Source: Kiloniella sp. EL199 (GTDB taxonomy: Bacteria; Pseudomonadota; Alphaproteobacteria; Kiloniellales; Kiloniellaceae). From it: DNA of 64,000 nucleotides. The position numbers were made by a program, and so were the translations under genes. Of the stretch, positions 25,519 to 35,309 are shown piece by piece; within the stretch, counting starts at the first letter, position 1, and each line of letters starts with the position of its first letter. Below the pieces are notes generated by a model that saw only the letters and a program-made list of their open reading frames with translations, did no database searches and was not told where the DNA came from. Location of the stretch: NCBI RefSeq assembly GCF_900313065.1, contig NZ_OMPU01000011.1, positions 1-64,000 of the forward strand. The letters are read 5' to 3'.

Positions 25519-26364
25519 ATGACTGCTGAAGACTGGACGCGTGACGAATTGTTAGCAGCACTAGCTTGGCAACTTGATGCCGGGATTGATGAGGCTATTG
25601 GTGATGTCGCTATCAACGGTTATGAACTCAGTCAAGAACAAATACAGTCTGCCGCCAAATCCTCAACACCGAGATCATCACATCAGACATCAAACCCCGG
25701 TGCCCAGGCCGCACCACCTCCTCCTCCAAAAGCTAGCGCTGCCAAACGTGTTCTTCGGTCATTTCAAAAAACTCTGATCGAAGCGCAAAAACTTGCGAAT
25801 AGTGCAGATAACTTGCCCGACCTGGCAACAGCACTCGACTCTTTTGATGGTTGCTCTCTGAAGAAAACAGCAATCAACACAGTCTTCGATCAAACACCAT
25901 CGACAGCAGACATTATGATTATCATGGGCGCCCCCCGCGCCGACGAAGATCGTGAAGGCAAAACCGTTGCCGGATCAAACCGCAAACTGATGATCAATAT
26001 GCTCAAGTCAATCGGCCTAAACATAGAGGACGTTTATCTGAGCACCTGTGTTTTCTGGCGCCCACCGGGTGACAAAAAACCAACCGCAAATGATCTTGCC
26101 TGTTGCAAACCTTTTATTGACCGACAGATAGAACTCGTTGCTCCCAAGGCACTCGTCCTTATGGGGGAAAGCACTTTGAGAGGCTTCATTGATCCAGATG
26201 CCAGCTTACTGCGTCAAAGAGGAAAATGGATCGAATACAGCAAACCAACAGGTGATACCATCCCTGCCATTGCGACCTTTGCACCTCACATGCTGCTCAA
26301 CACTCCCCGACAAAAAGCTCTGGCATGGCAGGATTTGCGCGAAATCAAATCCAGGCTTGCATAA
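25519..26364 (+). CDS. Uracil-DNA glycosylase superfamily protein (family 4-like, altered active site)
   Basis: A 281-residue protein. Residues 1-95 are a poorly conserved, Pro-rich linker region (AAPPPPPKASA). The rest follows the alphaproteobacterial family-4 UDG pattern: FDGCSLKKTAINTVF, IMIIMGAPRADEDREGKTVAGSNRKLMINML, VYLSTCVFWRPPGDKKPTANDLACCKPFI, and a C-terminal ATFAPHMLLNTPRQKALAWQDL. In active relatives the first motif is usually G-E-A-P-G-x-x-E-D and the last is F-H-P-x-Y-L-L. Here Gly-Glu is replaced in the first, and the His-Pro of the last is Ala-Pro-His. Uracil excision is therefore uncertain. It stands alone before the lytic transglycosylase gene. Confidence 0.8.
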   Translation: MTAEDWTRDELLAALAWQLDAGIDEAIGDVAINGYELSQEQIQSAAKSSTPRSSHQTSNPGAQAAPPPPPKASAAKRVLRSFQKTLIEAQKLANSADNLPDLATALDSFDGCSLKKTAINTVFDQTPSTADIMIIMGAPRADEDREGKTVAGSNRKLMINMLKSIGLNIEDVYLSTCVFWRPPGDKKPTANDLACCKPFIDRQIELVAPKALVLMGESTLRGFIDPDASLLRQRGKWIEYSKPTGDTIPAIATFAPHMLLNTPRQKALAWQDLREIKSRLA

Positions 26365-26629
26365 ATTGCGCTAACTCCTTCTATAAAGAGTAAAATCAAG
26401 CACCTTTTCTTCACTCTTTCGTAAGGAGAACAGGTGTAATTAAAATTCTAGACAAATTTTTGACGTATTTAAGAACTATTGCCCCAGAAGCCACAATTAA
26501 CTATTTTCTATTATGGTTAATGGGAACATCAATAGAAATTAAAAAAAGTACTTCTAAAGACTGCAATTTATCAGTCTTAGACGGAGCACTGGTCTTAATT
26601 AAGGTTTACCGGGGGAATTTCATTTCGTT

Positions 26630-28510
26630 ATGACGACATCCATGCGCTTACTTTTCAAGGCGGCAAATCACTCAATAAAAGCGGTTATCGTTTTTAGCTT
26701 ACTTTTATCATTGCCCGTCACGGCCTTTGCCAAGACCAAGGTTGACGATGAAGCGCCCAATTCCCAAACCCAGACCTTGCAAAACTTTGTGGTTCCGGAA
26801 ATCCTCAACAACGAAGATATAAAGCTCTACACCAGAATATTTGCCCGACAGAAACAAGGCCGCTGGAAAGATGCTGATAAACTCATCCCCAGGTTAAACA
26901 ACAAAATACTACTTGGACATGTTCAGGCACAAAGATATCTGCACCCCACAGCTTATCGTTCAAAATACAAAGAACTTAAAACATGGTTGGCCCAGTATGC
27001 CGACCACCCGCAAGCAGACATTATTTATAAACTGGCCTTACAAAGGCGCCCCAAGAATCACAATTACCCTCAAAGACCTGTCCGCTTTAAAAGTGCGCCT
27101 TATCGCGCTTATGGAAAAAACTACACCTACCGCTCAAGCAAAAAACTATCCAAAGCTGATAGGACCAAAGCCAATCGCCTAAAAAGACAACTTCGCCGAA
27201 ACATACTAAATACACGCCTGTCTATTACCGAAGATGTTCTCAAATCGGCAAAGGCCAAACAGTTACTTGATCCCATAGAAATGAATGAAACCTATGCAAG
27301 ACTGGCCGCTGCCTGGTACTATTACGGCAAGGATAAAAAAGCCTATCAACTCGCAGTAAAAGCAACTCAATCCAGAAAGTATGTGCCATCGGCCGATTGG
27401 ATTGCCGGCCTTGCTGCCTGGCGCCTGAACAAAACAAAAGAAGCACGCGACCATTTCGCTCATCTAGCCAAAGCCTCACGAAGCAATAGCTGGATGCGCT
27501 CTTCCGGTGCCTACTGGGCCGCTCGCGCTAATCTAAAGCTAAAAGAACCGCAGAACGTTAGTAAATACTTATATCAAGCGGCAGAATATCCACGAACATT
27601 CTACGGTATCCTTGCTCGCCGTTCTCTCGGATTGGATCTCGCATTTAACTATCAGCCACAACAGCTCAACGACATCGCCACAAAAACACTGCGTAGTCAT
27701 GCACCCAGCAAAAGAGCACTGGCTTTAATTCAGTTAGGAAAAACAAATGAAGCCAAGGCAGAATTAAGTCCCCTTATTGGTAGTATCAAAGGCAATGAAG
27801 TTTCTGCCTTTCTACAGCTCACTGAACACACCGGCATGCCGGAACTTGCTTTTCGGCTTGGCGCCAGATTGGCTGCAGAAGAAAAACAGGAAAAACAAAA
27901 CCCCGCCCAGAACAGAGGCGTAATAGATGCCGCCCTGTACCCAATTCCCAAATGGGAGCCAGAAGGTGGTTTTGAAATTGATCGTGCTCTGGTTTTTGCC
28001 TTCATGCGTCAGGAATCATCATTTAACCCAAATGCAAAAAGTCCTGATGGAGCCCGTGGCTTGTTGCAATTAATGCCTCAAACAGCGAGTTACATATCCC
28101 GGGATCAAAGCTTTCGTGGCAAAACACGGAATCAACTATTTGACCCTTCGCTAAACTTGGCTCTGGGGCAAAAGTACTTAGGTTATCTGTTAAATCATAA
28201 CTATGTTGAAGGCGACCTCTTTAAACTAGCCACAGCCTATAACGGCGGCCCTGGCAATTTGGGTAAATGGGAACGCAAGATCACCTATAACGATGACCCC
28301 TTGCTTTTTATTGAAAGCCTCCCCTCTCACGAAACTCGGCTATTTATCGAACGCGTCCTGACAAACCTCTGGATTTATCGCGCGAGACTGGATCAATATT
28401 CCCCTTCACTGGATACCCTCGCCGCAGGTCGATGGCCCAGATATGAGGCACAGGATCAATATAACAAAAATTCTGAATCGGATATCGCAGAGAATGCCAA
28501 AACTAGATGA
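26630..28510 (+). CDS. Soluble lytic murein transglycosylase (Slt70-like)
   Basis: A 626-residue periplasmic protein. The signal peptide ends in SLPVTAFAKTK. A long alpha-helical superhelix (about residues 50-430), the Slt70 doughnut domain, follows. The C-terminal SLT domain has the catalytic Glu in FMRQESSFNPNAKSPDGARG, then LLQLMPQTA and LATAYNGGPGNLGKW. It cleaves the MurNAc-GlcNAc bond with 1,6-anhydro product and helps peptidoglycan turnover and insertion of large complexes. GGGGGAA is 12 bases before the ATG at 26630; another ATG lies four codons later. The last 17 bases overlap the start of the MoaB-like gene, which suggests translational coupling. Confidence 0.92.
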   Translation: MTTSMRLLFKAANHSIKAVIVFSLLLSLPVTAFAKTKVDDEAPNSQTQTLQNFVVPEILNNEDIKLYTRIFARQKQGRWKDADKLIPRLNNKILLGHVQAQRYLHPTAYRSKYKELKTWLAQYADHPQADIIYKLALQRRPKNHNYPQRPVRFKSAPYRAYGKNYTYRSSKKLSKADRTKANRLKRQLRRNILNTRLSITEDVLKSAKAKQLLDPIEMNETYARLAAAWYYYGKDKKAYQLAVKATQSRKYVPSADWIAGLAAWRLNKTKEARDHFAHLAKASRSNSWMRSSGAYWAARANLKLKEPQNVSKYLYQAAEYPRTFYGILARRSLGLDLAFNYQPQQLNDIATKTLRSHAPSKRALALIQLGKTNEAKAELSPLIGSIKGNEVSAFLQLTEHTGMPELAFRLGARLAAEEKQEKQNPAQNRGVIDAALYPIPKWEPEGGFEIDRALVFAFMRQESSFNPNAKSPDGARGLLQLMPQTASYISRDQSFRGKTRNQLFDPSLNLALGQKYLGYLLNHNYVEGDLFKLATAYNGGPGNLGKWERKITYNDDPLLFIESLPSHETRLFIERVLTNLWIYRARLDQYSPSLDTLAAGRWPRYEAQDQYNKNSESDIAENAKTR

Positions 28511-29039
28511 AACCCGCCCGTTCCTTCCTGTTAACATTGCAGTCATGACCATCTCGGATTCCAGAACCGAAGCTGACGACAGATCAGGTGATGTTCTGGA
28601 GAAAATGATCAAAGAAGACGGACACAACATTTCTGCGCGATCCATCATCAAGGATGATATAGAAGCAATTACAGCACAGCTTCGAAATCATATTAACAAT
28701 CTCGAAATTGATGTCATCATCACAACAGGTGGCACCGGCGTAACAGGCAGAGACACCACCCCGGAAGCCTTCAAAGCAGTCATGGAAAAAGAAATAGAAG
28801 GTTTTGGCGAGCTGTTCCGATGGATCAGCTATCGCAAAATAGGTACATCGACCATGCAAAGCAGAGCAATCGGGGGTGTTGCAAAAGGCACCTATCTTTT
28901 TGCTCTGCCAGGCTCCCCTTCAGCCTGCAAAGATGGATGGGGCGAAATTCTGCGTTCACAACTGGATAATCGTCACCGTCCCTGTAATTTGGTTGAACTA
29001 ATGCCTCGTCTGCAAGAGCATTTACCCTCAAACAACTAA
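28494..29039 (+). CDS. moaB: MoaB-family molybdopterin protein
   Basis: A protein of 181 residues in the MoaB/MogA family. The fold core starts with [27 protein letters not shown]. The pterin-binding loop is [21 protein letters not shown]. The C-terminal [13 protein letters not shown] is the second substrate loop. MoaB or MogA adenylates molybdopterin before molybdenum insertion; which activity applies here is not clear from sequence. The ATG at 28494 is chosen over an in-frame start 17 codons earlier, because AGAG precedes it and it gives the normal MoaB N-terminus. It overlaps the transglycosylase gene by 17 bp. No other molybdenum cofactor gene is nearby. Confidence 0.9.
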   Translation: MPKLDETRPFLPVNIAVMTISDSRTEADDRSGDVLEKMIKEDGHNISARSIIKDDIEAITAQLRNHINNLEIDVIITTGGTGVTGRDTTPEAFKAVMEKEIEGFGELFRWISYRKIGTSTMQSRAIGGVAKGTYLFALPGSPSACKDGWGEILRSQLDNRHRPCNLVELMPRLQEHLPSNN

Positions 29040-29125
29040 TCAACACTGGCCTAAAAGATAAAACACTCTGTGCTAAACTAAGGCCACACCTCAACCGCTA
29101 AAAACAAAGAGTATGTCAGAGGATA

Positions 29126-30574
29126 ATGGAACATCACAGCGGTAGTTTAACAGGTCTGGCGATCGTTGTTGTCGCAGCACTTGCCTGCGGCATTGCCATG
29201 AGAAAATTCAAGCAACCGCCTGTGCTCGGATATATCCTTGCCGGTGTCTTTCTTGGCCCTTCTGGTCTGGCGCTTGTAGAAAACAGAGACAACATCTCAA
29301 CCCTTGCAGAGCTTGGCGTATTGATGCTGCTTTTTGTCATCGGTATGAACCTGTCTCTGCGCGGGATCAAAGAGGTATGGCAAGTCGCCGTTATAACCAC
29401 CGCGGCACAGATTGGTGTCGGCGTCGGCGGCATGTGGCTACTTGGACAATTCATGGGATGGAATTTTGAGTTAATTCTTTTCTTCGGATTTGTCTTTGCC
29501 CTCTCAAGTACAGCCGTCGCTGTCAAGATGCTTCAAGAGATCAATGAATACGGAACCCGGATTGGTCAGGTAACCATCGGCATTCTGATTGCACAGGATC
29601 TCGCCGTGGTTCCCATGATGCTTTTTGTCAGCTCTTTTGGCTCAGAAGGCGGTATTGGAACATCTGCCTTTATCAAAGTAGGGGTCTCCATAGGTATCCT
29701 CATTCTCCTGTTTATCTTCTTAAGCAAAAAACGAGGATTACAGATCCCTTTTGCCCGCTCAATCGGTGATAACGAAGACCTCACTCCATTGGCAGGGATG
29801 GCCTTCTGCTTTGGCGTTTCAGCCTTTTCTGGACTGATTGGACTATCGGCTGCTTATGGGGCGTTTCTAGCCGGACTGATATTAGGAAATTCGGCCAGTC
29901 ATAAAGTCATGTCCCGGCAAGTCGCCCCGATTCAAAGCATCTTACTGATGGTGTTCTTCCTGTCCATCGGCATGCTTTTGGACGCCAGATACATATGGGA
30001 TAATCTAGGCCTTGTATTCTTCCTCGTCCTTTTTGTTGCGCTCTTTAAAACTGCCCTCAACATTACTTTAATCAGGTTCCTGGGAGAGACTTGGCCACGT
30101 GCCTTCCTGTCTGGATCAATCCTTGCCCAACTTGGTGAGTTTTCGTTCATCCTCGCCGCACTTGGTGTTGGCGCAGGTGTTCTTGACGATGAAAACTATC
30201 GACTGGTTGTTTCTGTTACAGTGATATCTCTCTTCACCAGCCCCTTTTGGCTTTTCACAGCCAGAAGACTGCATCAGATTACCCAGCTTGGCATTACCTC
30301 TGGTGCCGAGACCATGCGCCTGACTTACGGTCCGGAAGTTGGTGCTCTCATACGTACATCCACTCTAGCGGAAAAAATACTGACAAGATTCGGGCAAAGT
30401 ATCTTGTTAAAATGGTTTCCAAAGCTTCAGGAACACTTGCTTCACGCCCAAACTAAAGCTGATAAAAAAAATTCACCCTCTGTTTCAGATTCGGAAAGCA
30501 CTTCCGACACAACAAAAAACGAAGTAAAAACAGGAAGCGACGAGAAACCACCAAAAACTGAAACAAAAAGCTAA
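29126..30574 (+). CDS. Monovalent cation:proton antiporter-2 (KefB/CPA2-like), without RCK domain
   Basis: A 482-residue inner-membrane protein with about 12-13 spans and the Na_H_Exchanger fold. Typical blocks are QPPVLGYILAGVFLGPSGLAL near the N-terminus, the unwound-helix region ALSSTAVAVKML, IAQDLAVVPMMLF with the conserved Asp, and LIGLSAAYGAFLAGLILGNS. It should exchange K+ or Na+ for H+. Unlike KefB/KefC, it ends after the membrane part with a hydrophilic Ser/Lys/Glu-rich tail (about residues 430-482) and has no TrkA-N domain. AGAGGA stands before the ATG. It is followed after 12 bp by rnhB. Confidence 0.9.
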   Translation: MEHHSGSLTGLAIVVVAALACGIAMRKFKQPPVLGYILAGVFLGPSGLALVENRDNISTLAELGVLMLLFVIGMNLSLRGIKEVWQVAVITTAAQIGVGVGGMWLLGQFMGWNFELILFFGFVFALSSTAVAVKMLQEINEYGTRIGQVTIGILIAQDLAVVPMMLFVSSFGSEGGIGTSAFIKVGVSIGILILLFIFLSKKRGLQIPFARSIGDNEDLTPLAGMAFCFGVSAFSGLIGLSAAYGAFLAGLILGNSASHKVMSRQVAPIQSILLMVFFLSIGMLLDARYIWDNLGLVFFLVLFVALFKTALNITLIRFLGETWPRAFLSGSILAQLGEFSFILAALGVGAGVLDDENYRLVVSVTVISLFTSPFWLFTARRLHQITQLGITSGAETMRLTYGPEVGALIRTSTLAEKILTRFGQSILLKWFPKLQEHLLHAQTKADKKNSPSVSDSESTSDTTKNEVKTGSDEKPPKTETKS

Positions 30575-30586
30575 AACAAAAAGCAA

Positions 30587-31214
30587 ATGCCTGACTTTTC
30601 AAAAGAGCAAAAACTTGATCAAGAACTCGGTATTAACAACGCCATAATTGCCGGTGTTGACGAAGTCGGACGTGGACCATGGGCTGGACCAGTTGTTGCC
30701 GGTGCCGCATGGCTGGATCGCGAAAAATTACCACAAGATTTAATCGCAAAACTCGACGATTCCAAAAAGCTTTCAGCAAGAAAGCGGGAAGATATAAACG
30801 ATCAGCTTTATGATTTACATCAGCAGGGAATCATCAACTTGGCTTTAGGCGAAGCCAGTTGCGAAGAAATCGACAAGTTGAACATCCTTCAAGCATCCAT
30901 GATGGCAATGCAAAGGGCTGTATCGAACCTGTCTCTAACGCCACAAGCTATTTTGGTTGACGGTAACAAGATCCCCAAACTGCCCTGCCCTGCAAAGGCT
31001 GTGATCAAAGGAGACAGCATCAGCTTGTCCATCGCAGCTGCATCTGTCATCGCAAAGGTGAATCGGGATCATCAGATGTTTGAACTATCGATTCAATATC
31101 CGGGTTACGGCTGGGAAAAAAATCAGGGCTATGGAACCGCTCAACACAGGGCCGCACTACTAGATCTTGGGGTTACTCCGGCACACCGCCGCACATTTCG
31201 TCCAATAAGAGAGC

Positions 31215-31234
<20 letters not shown>
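30587..31234 (+). CDS. rnhB: Ribonuclease HII
   Basis: A 215-residue enzyme that cuts RNA in RNA-DNA hybrids and at single ribonucleotides in DNA. The N-terminal IAGVDEVGRGPWAGPVVAGA holds the catalytic Asp-Glu pair. ILVDGNKIPKLPC and SLSIAAASVIAKVNRDH carry the other acidic residues and the G-K/S loop. GYGWEKNQGYGTAQHRAAL is the C-terminal signature. It lies 12 bp after the antiporter gene, with a weak ribosome site. The last codons already contain the first of the GANTC sites that run into the ccrM leader. The rnhB-ccrM neighbourhood is common in alphaproteobacteria. Confidence 0.96.
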
Positions 31235-32405
<1,171 letters not shown>

Positions 32406-32426
32406 AAATACTCTCAATCTAATCGC

Positions 32427-32457
32427 AAAAGCCCGTTTCTGCGGGCTTTTGTTTTTT
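32427..32457. terminator. Terminator between ccrM and mutY
   Basis: AAAAGCCCG / CGGGCTTTT stem around TTTCTG, then GTTTTTTT on the plus strand. It mainly serves ccrM; the A-run upstream lets it work for the convergent mutY as well. Confidence 0.88.
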
Positions 32458-32525
32458 TAGAGAAAGACCATTCGCTTATTGTCTCTCCAATCCTCGCTCC
32501 ATCTCATAAATACTGTTTCCTAGAG

Positions 32526-33593
32526 TTACATATAATCCGCATGGCGAAGAATTTTGTTCATGACTGTTGGCAGTGCCAGCCCAGAAGATTCTGACTTGTG
32601 CACCCATTTCCCCTGTACAGCCTCAGCCACATCATCAAGATCTTGTGAAAGCTTTGCAGTCAAAACTGTAATCTCGAAATGAAAATGCGTGAAGGTATGT
32701 TTCACAATACCATCTAGCTTTGTCCATTGTGCCAACTGATCGAACTCGGGATTACGCTCTGCGTCCCCTTGCTCGATCCAATCTCCTGTTGGCACCTCAG
32801 TCATTCCCCCGAGCAATCCTTTCTCTGGGCGACGCCTTAATAGCGCCCCTCTCTCCTCTGACAAAAAGAGATAAGCATAGGCTCGCCGAACAGGTTTCTC
32901 TTTTTTCGGCGCTTTCTTTGGCAAACTTTCAGCAATCCCTGACTTTCTGGCAAGACACGCGGTTTGAATTGGACAAATCACACAACCGGGAGATCTCGGT
33001 GTACATATGGTTGCCCCCAAGTCCATCATTGCCTGAGCATAGTCCCCTGCACGCTCACTCGGTGTTTGCTCTTGAGCCCATCTTTTCATCTCGGACTTAA
33101 CACCCGGCAAGGGATCTTCAAGCGCATAGTACCGGGCAATCACTCGCTCGACATTACCGTCAACGACTGTCGCCGGGCGATCAAAGGCAATCGCTGCAAT
33201 TGCAGCCGCAGTATAAGGGCCAACGCCAGGGAGTTTTAATAATTCCTCTTCTGTATTGGGGAAAACGCCACCCAATTCCTCTGCAACAACCTTGGCACAC
33301 TTGTGCAAATTGCGCGCTCTTGCGTAGTACCCAAGACCAGCCCAGGCGCTAAGCACATTGTCCAACTCTTCTCTGGCCAAATCCTGAACCGTCGGCCAGG
33401 AAGTCAGAAACTTTTCATAATACCCCTTAACAGTCGCAACCGTTGTCTGTTGGAGCATTATTTCACTCAGCCACACACGATAGGGATCTGCAAAAAGTAT
33501 TTCAGGATTGTCACGTTTCTGTCGTGGTGACAGACGCCACGGTAACTCACGGGCATGTCTATCGTACCAAGGCAAAATTTCTTCTGCGATCAT
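32526..33593 (-). CDS. mutY: A/G-specific adenine glycosylase MutY
   Basis: A 355-residue DNA repair enzyme that removes adenine mispaired with 8-oxoguanine. The N-terminal half is the HhH-GPD domain: WYDRHARELPWR, PYRVWLSEIMLQQTTVATV with the catalytic Glu region, LLKLPGVGPYTAAAIAAIAF, and VVDGNVERVIARYYA with the catalytic Asp. The 4Fe-4S cluster ligands are in CTPRSPGCVICPIQTAC (C-x6-C-x2-C-x5-C). The C-terminal NUDIX-like domain (VRRAYAYLFLSEERGALLRRR) reads 8-oxoG. ATG at 33593 is preferred over the TTG three codons earlier. It is divergent from the DciA-like gene, as in many alphaproteobacteria. Confidence 0.95.
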   Translation of the reverse strand: MIAEEILPWYDRHARELPWRLSPRQKRDNPEILFADPYRVWLSEIMLQQTTVATVKGYYEKFLTSWPTVQDLAREELDNVLSAWAGLGYYARARNLHKCAKVVAEELGGVFPNTEEELLKLPGVGPYTAAAIAAIAFDRPATVVDGNVERVIARYYALEDPLPGVKSEMKRWAQEQTPSERAGDYAQAMMDLGATICTPRSPGCVICPIQTACLARKSGIAESLPKKAPKKEKPVRRAYAYLFLSEERGALLRRRPEKGLLGGMTEVPTGDWIEQGDAERNPEFDQLAQWTKLDGIVKHTFTHFHFEITVLTAKLSQDLDDVAEAVQGKWVHKSESSGLALPTVMNKILRHADYM

Positions 33594-33800
33594 TTGAACC
33601 AAAACAGTAACCTGTATTCACTTATCTCAACTCAAGCAAACATGCCCAAGTCACTTTTAAGCCTTGAACTTACGAATCGGTTCTGTTTTTCCCCGACCTC
33701 TGGGCTATACTCCTTCCCATACGCTATTAGATCAACTAAAGAAGAACACAATCACAACAGAAAACCTAAAAACAACGTGATCAAGGCATCCTGACCTGCA

Positions 33801-34358
33801 ATGGTAAAAACGACCAAGCCTAAAAAAACAAAAAGTACGCAAAAAAAAGAAACCAACGTTCCAGAGGTTTCAAGTCGCCGGCGCAAATCCATGCAGCCAA
33901 TCGCTGCCACTCTGCCCATGCTCACCAAAAGAATTACCGGGAAACGTGGCTTTGCAGAAGCAGGCCTTATCGAAGACTGGGGCATGATTCTCGGGAATGA
34001 ATTGGCGAACCAATGTCTGCCCGTGAAATTACGCTATCCCAGCCAGGGCATCAGAAACGATGGCACCCTGCTCATTAAGGCTGATCCGGCTTTTGCTCTG
34101 ACAATCCAACAGCAAACGGCTCAGATCATCGAACGCGTCAACAGCCACTTTGGCTACCGTGCAATTGCACGCATATCCCTGCAACAGGGGCCATTATACA
34201 AACCAGAAACAAAGAAAGCACCAGAACTCCCCAAGCTATCAATCAAAGAACAACAGGATATCAAAAACGAGTTTTCCAATATTGAAAATAAAGCCTTGAG
34301 GACATCTTTGGAACGACTGGCCGCAACAACCCGTGCCAAAAACAAGATCAACAAATAG
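33801..34358 (+). CDS. DciA-like (DUF721) protein
   Basis: A 185-residue protein. Residues 1-30 are a basic, disordered tail (KKTKSTQKKE). Residues about 40-135 form the DUF721 domain, with AEAGLIEDWGMILGNELANQC, LPVKLRYPSQGIRNDGTLLIKADPAFALTIQQQ and QIIERVNSHFGYRAIARI. DUF721 is the DciA family, which recruits or loads the DnaB replicative helicase in bacteria lacking DnaC or DnaI, with a KH-like fold. A charged C-terminal helix follows. The cluster mutY (divergent), DUF721, DsbA-like, smc is conserved in alphaproteobacteria. Helicase loading is known for relatives, not shown here. Confidence 0.88.
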   Translation: MVKTTKPKKTKSTQKKETNVPEVSSRRRKSMQPIAATLPMLTKRITGKRGFAEAGLIEDWGMILGNELANQCLPVKLRYPSQGIRNDGTLLIKADPAFALTIQQQTAQIIERVNSHFGYRAIARISLQQGPLYKPETKKAPELPKLSIKEQQDIKNEFSNIENKALRTSLERLAATTRAKNKINK

Positions 34359-34470
34359 TGAAGAAGGCACATTGCCCTATTGCCGCCACAGTTGTCTCTA
34401 GACTAGATTTCAGAATAACTTTATCAAATTTCGTAAAATTATACTTCGCACTTCAGGAACATTTAAAACA

Positions 34471-35088
34471 ATGAACAGACGGCTTTTTATCCGCAACGCA
34501 GCGGCTTTTGCATTCAGCTTTCCGCTCGTCGCCTCTCTTACCAATATTTCTTCAGCCCAAGCAGCTGGCGAAGTAACCGAAAACGATCGTATCCTTGGCG
34601 ACAAGAATGCGCCCGTTACCCTGATTGAATACGCGTCACTGACTTGTCCACACTGTGCAAACTTCCACACAGATGTAATGCCTGATATCAAGAAGAACTG
34701 GATAGACACGGGCAAAGCGCGTTTGGTTTATCGTCACATGCCACTGGATGGCGTCGCCCTTCGTGGTGCAGCAGTTGCCGAATGTCTGGAGGGTGATCGC
34801 TATTTCTCTTTCCTTGATTTACTGTTTCAACAACAACAGACTTGGGCTTTTGGAGGAGCAGCAAAAGAAGAGCTTCAGAAGATGGCTCTTCTCGCAGGTA
34901 TGAGTAAAGACCGTTTTGAAGAATGCTTTAATAACGAAGCAACATTGCGTCGCATTGTGACACAGGCACAAGAAGGCAAAACCACTTTTGGTATCAACTC
35001 AACGCCTAGCTTTGTCATCAATGGTGAAGTTTTCCCTGGTGGGCGTGATTACGATGCCATGAACGACCTTTTGGAAGATGCTTCTTAA
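34471..35088 (+). CDS. DsbA-family thiol oxidoreductase, exported
   Basis: A 205-residue exported thioredoxin-fold protein. The N-terminus MNRRLFIRNAAAFAFSF has a twin-Arg pattern that could use the Tat route, with cleavage near AQA-AGE. The active site is LTCPHCANFH (C-P-H-C, as in E. coli DsbA). The cis-Pro loop is GINSTPSFVINGEVF. DsbA proteins insert disulfides into periplasmic proteins; the group next to smc in alphaproteobacteria may have a more special substrate set. AGGA lies upstream. The gene stands between the DciA-like and smc genes, with a terminator behind it. Confidence 0.93.
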   Translation: MNRRLFIRNAAAFAFSFPLVASLTNISSAQAAGEVTENDRILGDKNAPVTLIEYASLTCPHCANFHTDVMPDIKKNWIDTGKARLVYRHMPLDGVALRGAAVAECLEGDRYFSFLDLLFQQQQTWAFGGAAKEELQKMALLAGMSKDRFEECFNNEATLRRIVTQAQEGKTTFGINSTPSFVINGEVFPGGRDYDAMNDLLEDAS

Positions 35089-35110
35089 TAGATAGACTTA
35101 GCATTTCTAA

Positions 35111-35147
35111 TGCCCAAAGGCCTCATGTTCACCATGGGGCTTTTTCC
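35111..35147 (+). terminator. Terminator after the DsbA-like gene
   Basis: GGCCTCATG and CATGGGGC form an imperfect stem with a short loop, followed by CTTTTTCC. The stem contains one G-T pair. Confidence 0.6.
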
Positions 35148-35309
35148 GTATCCCGAACCTGAGACTGTTGCAGAAGATCTTTGATAGAGTTACAGTTTTC
35201 AGCATGACAACCGAAAAAATGGTGCTTACTCAAGGCTTCAGGGTATATATCTCAAAGACGAACCTGACCTTGCGGGGGGGCAATAAACCATATCAGGGAT
35301 TCGCAATCG

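Noticed and set aside
26480-26530. Possible CtrA site (TTAA half-sites) upstream of the lytic transglycosylase gene
   Set aside because: The half-sites are not at the 7-bp spacing needed; the region is simply AT-rich.
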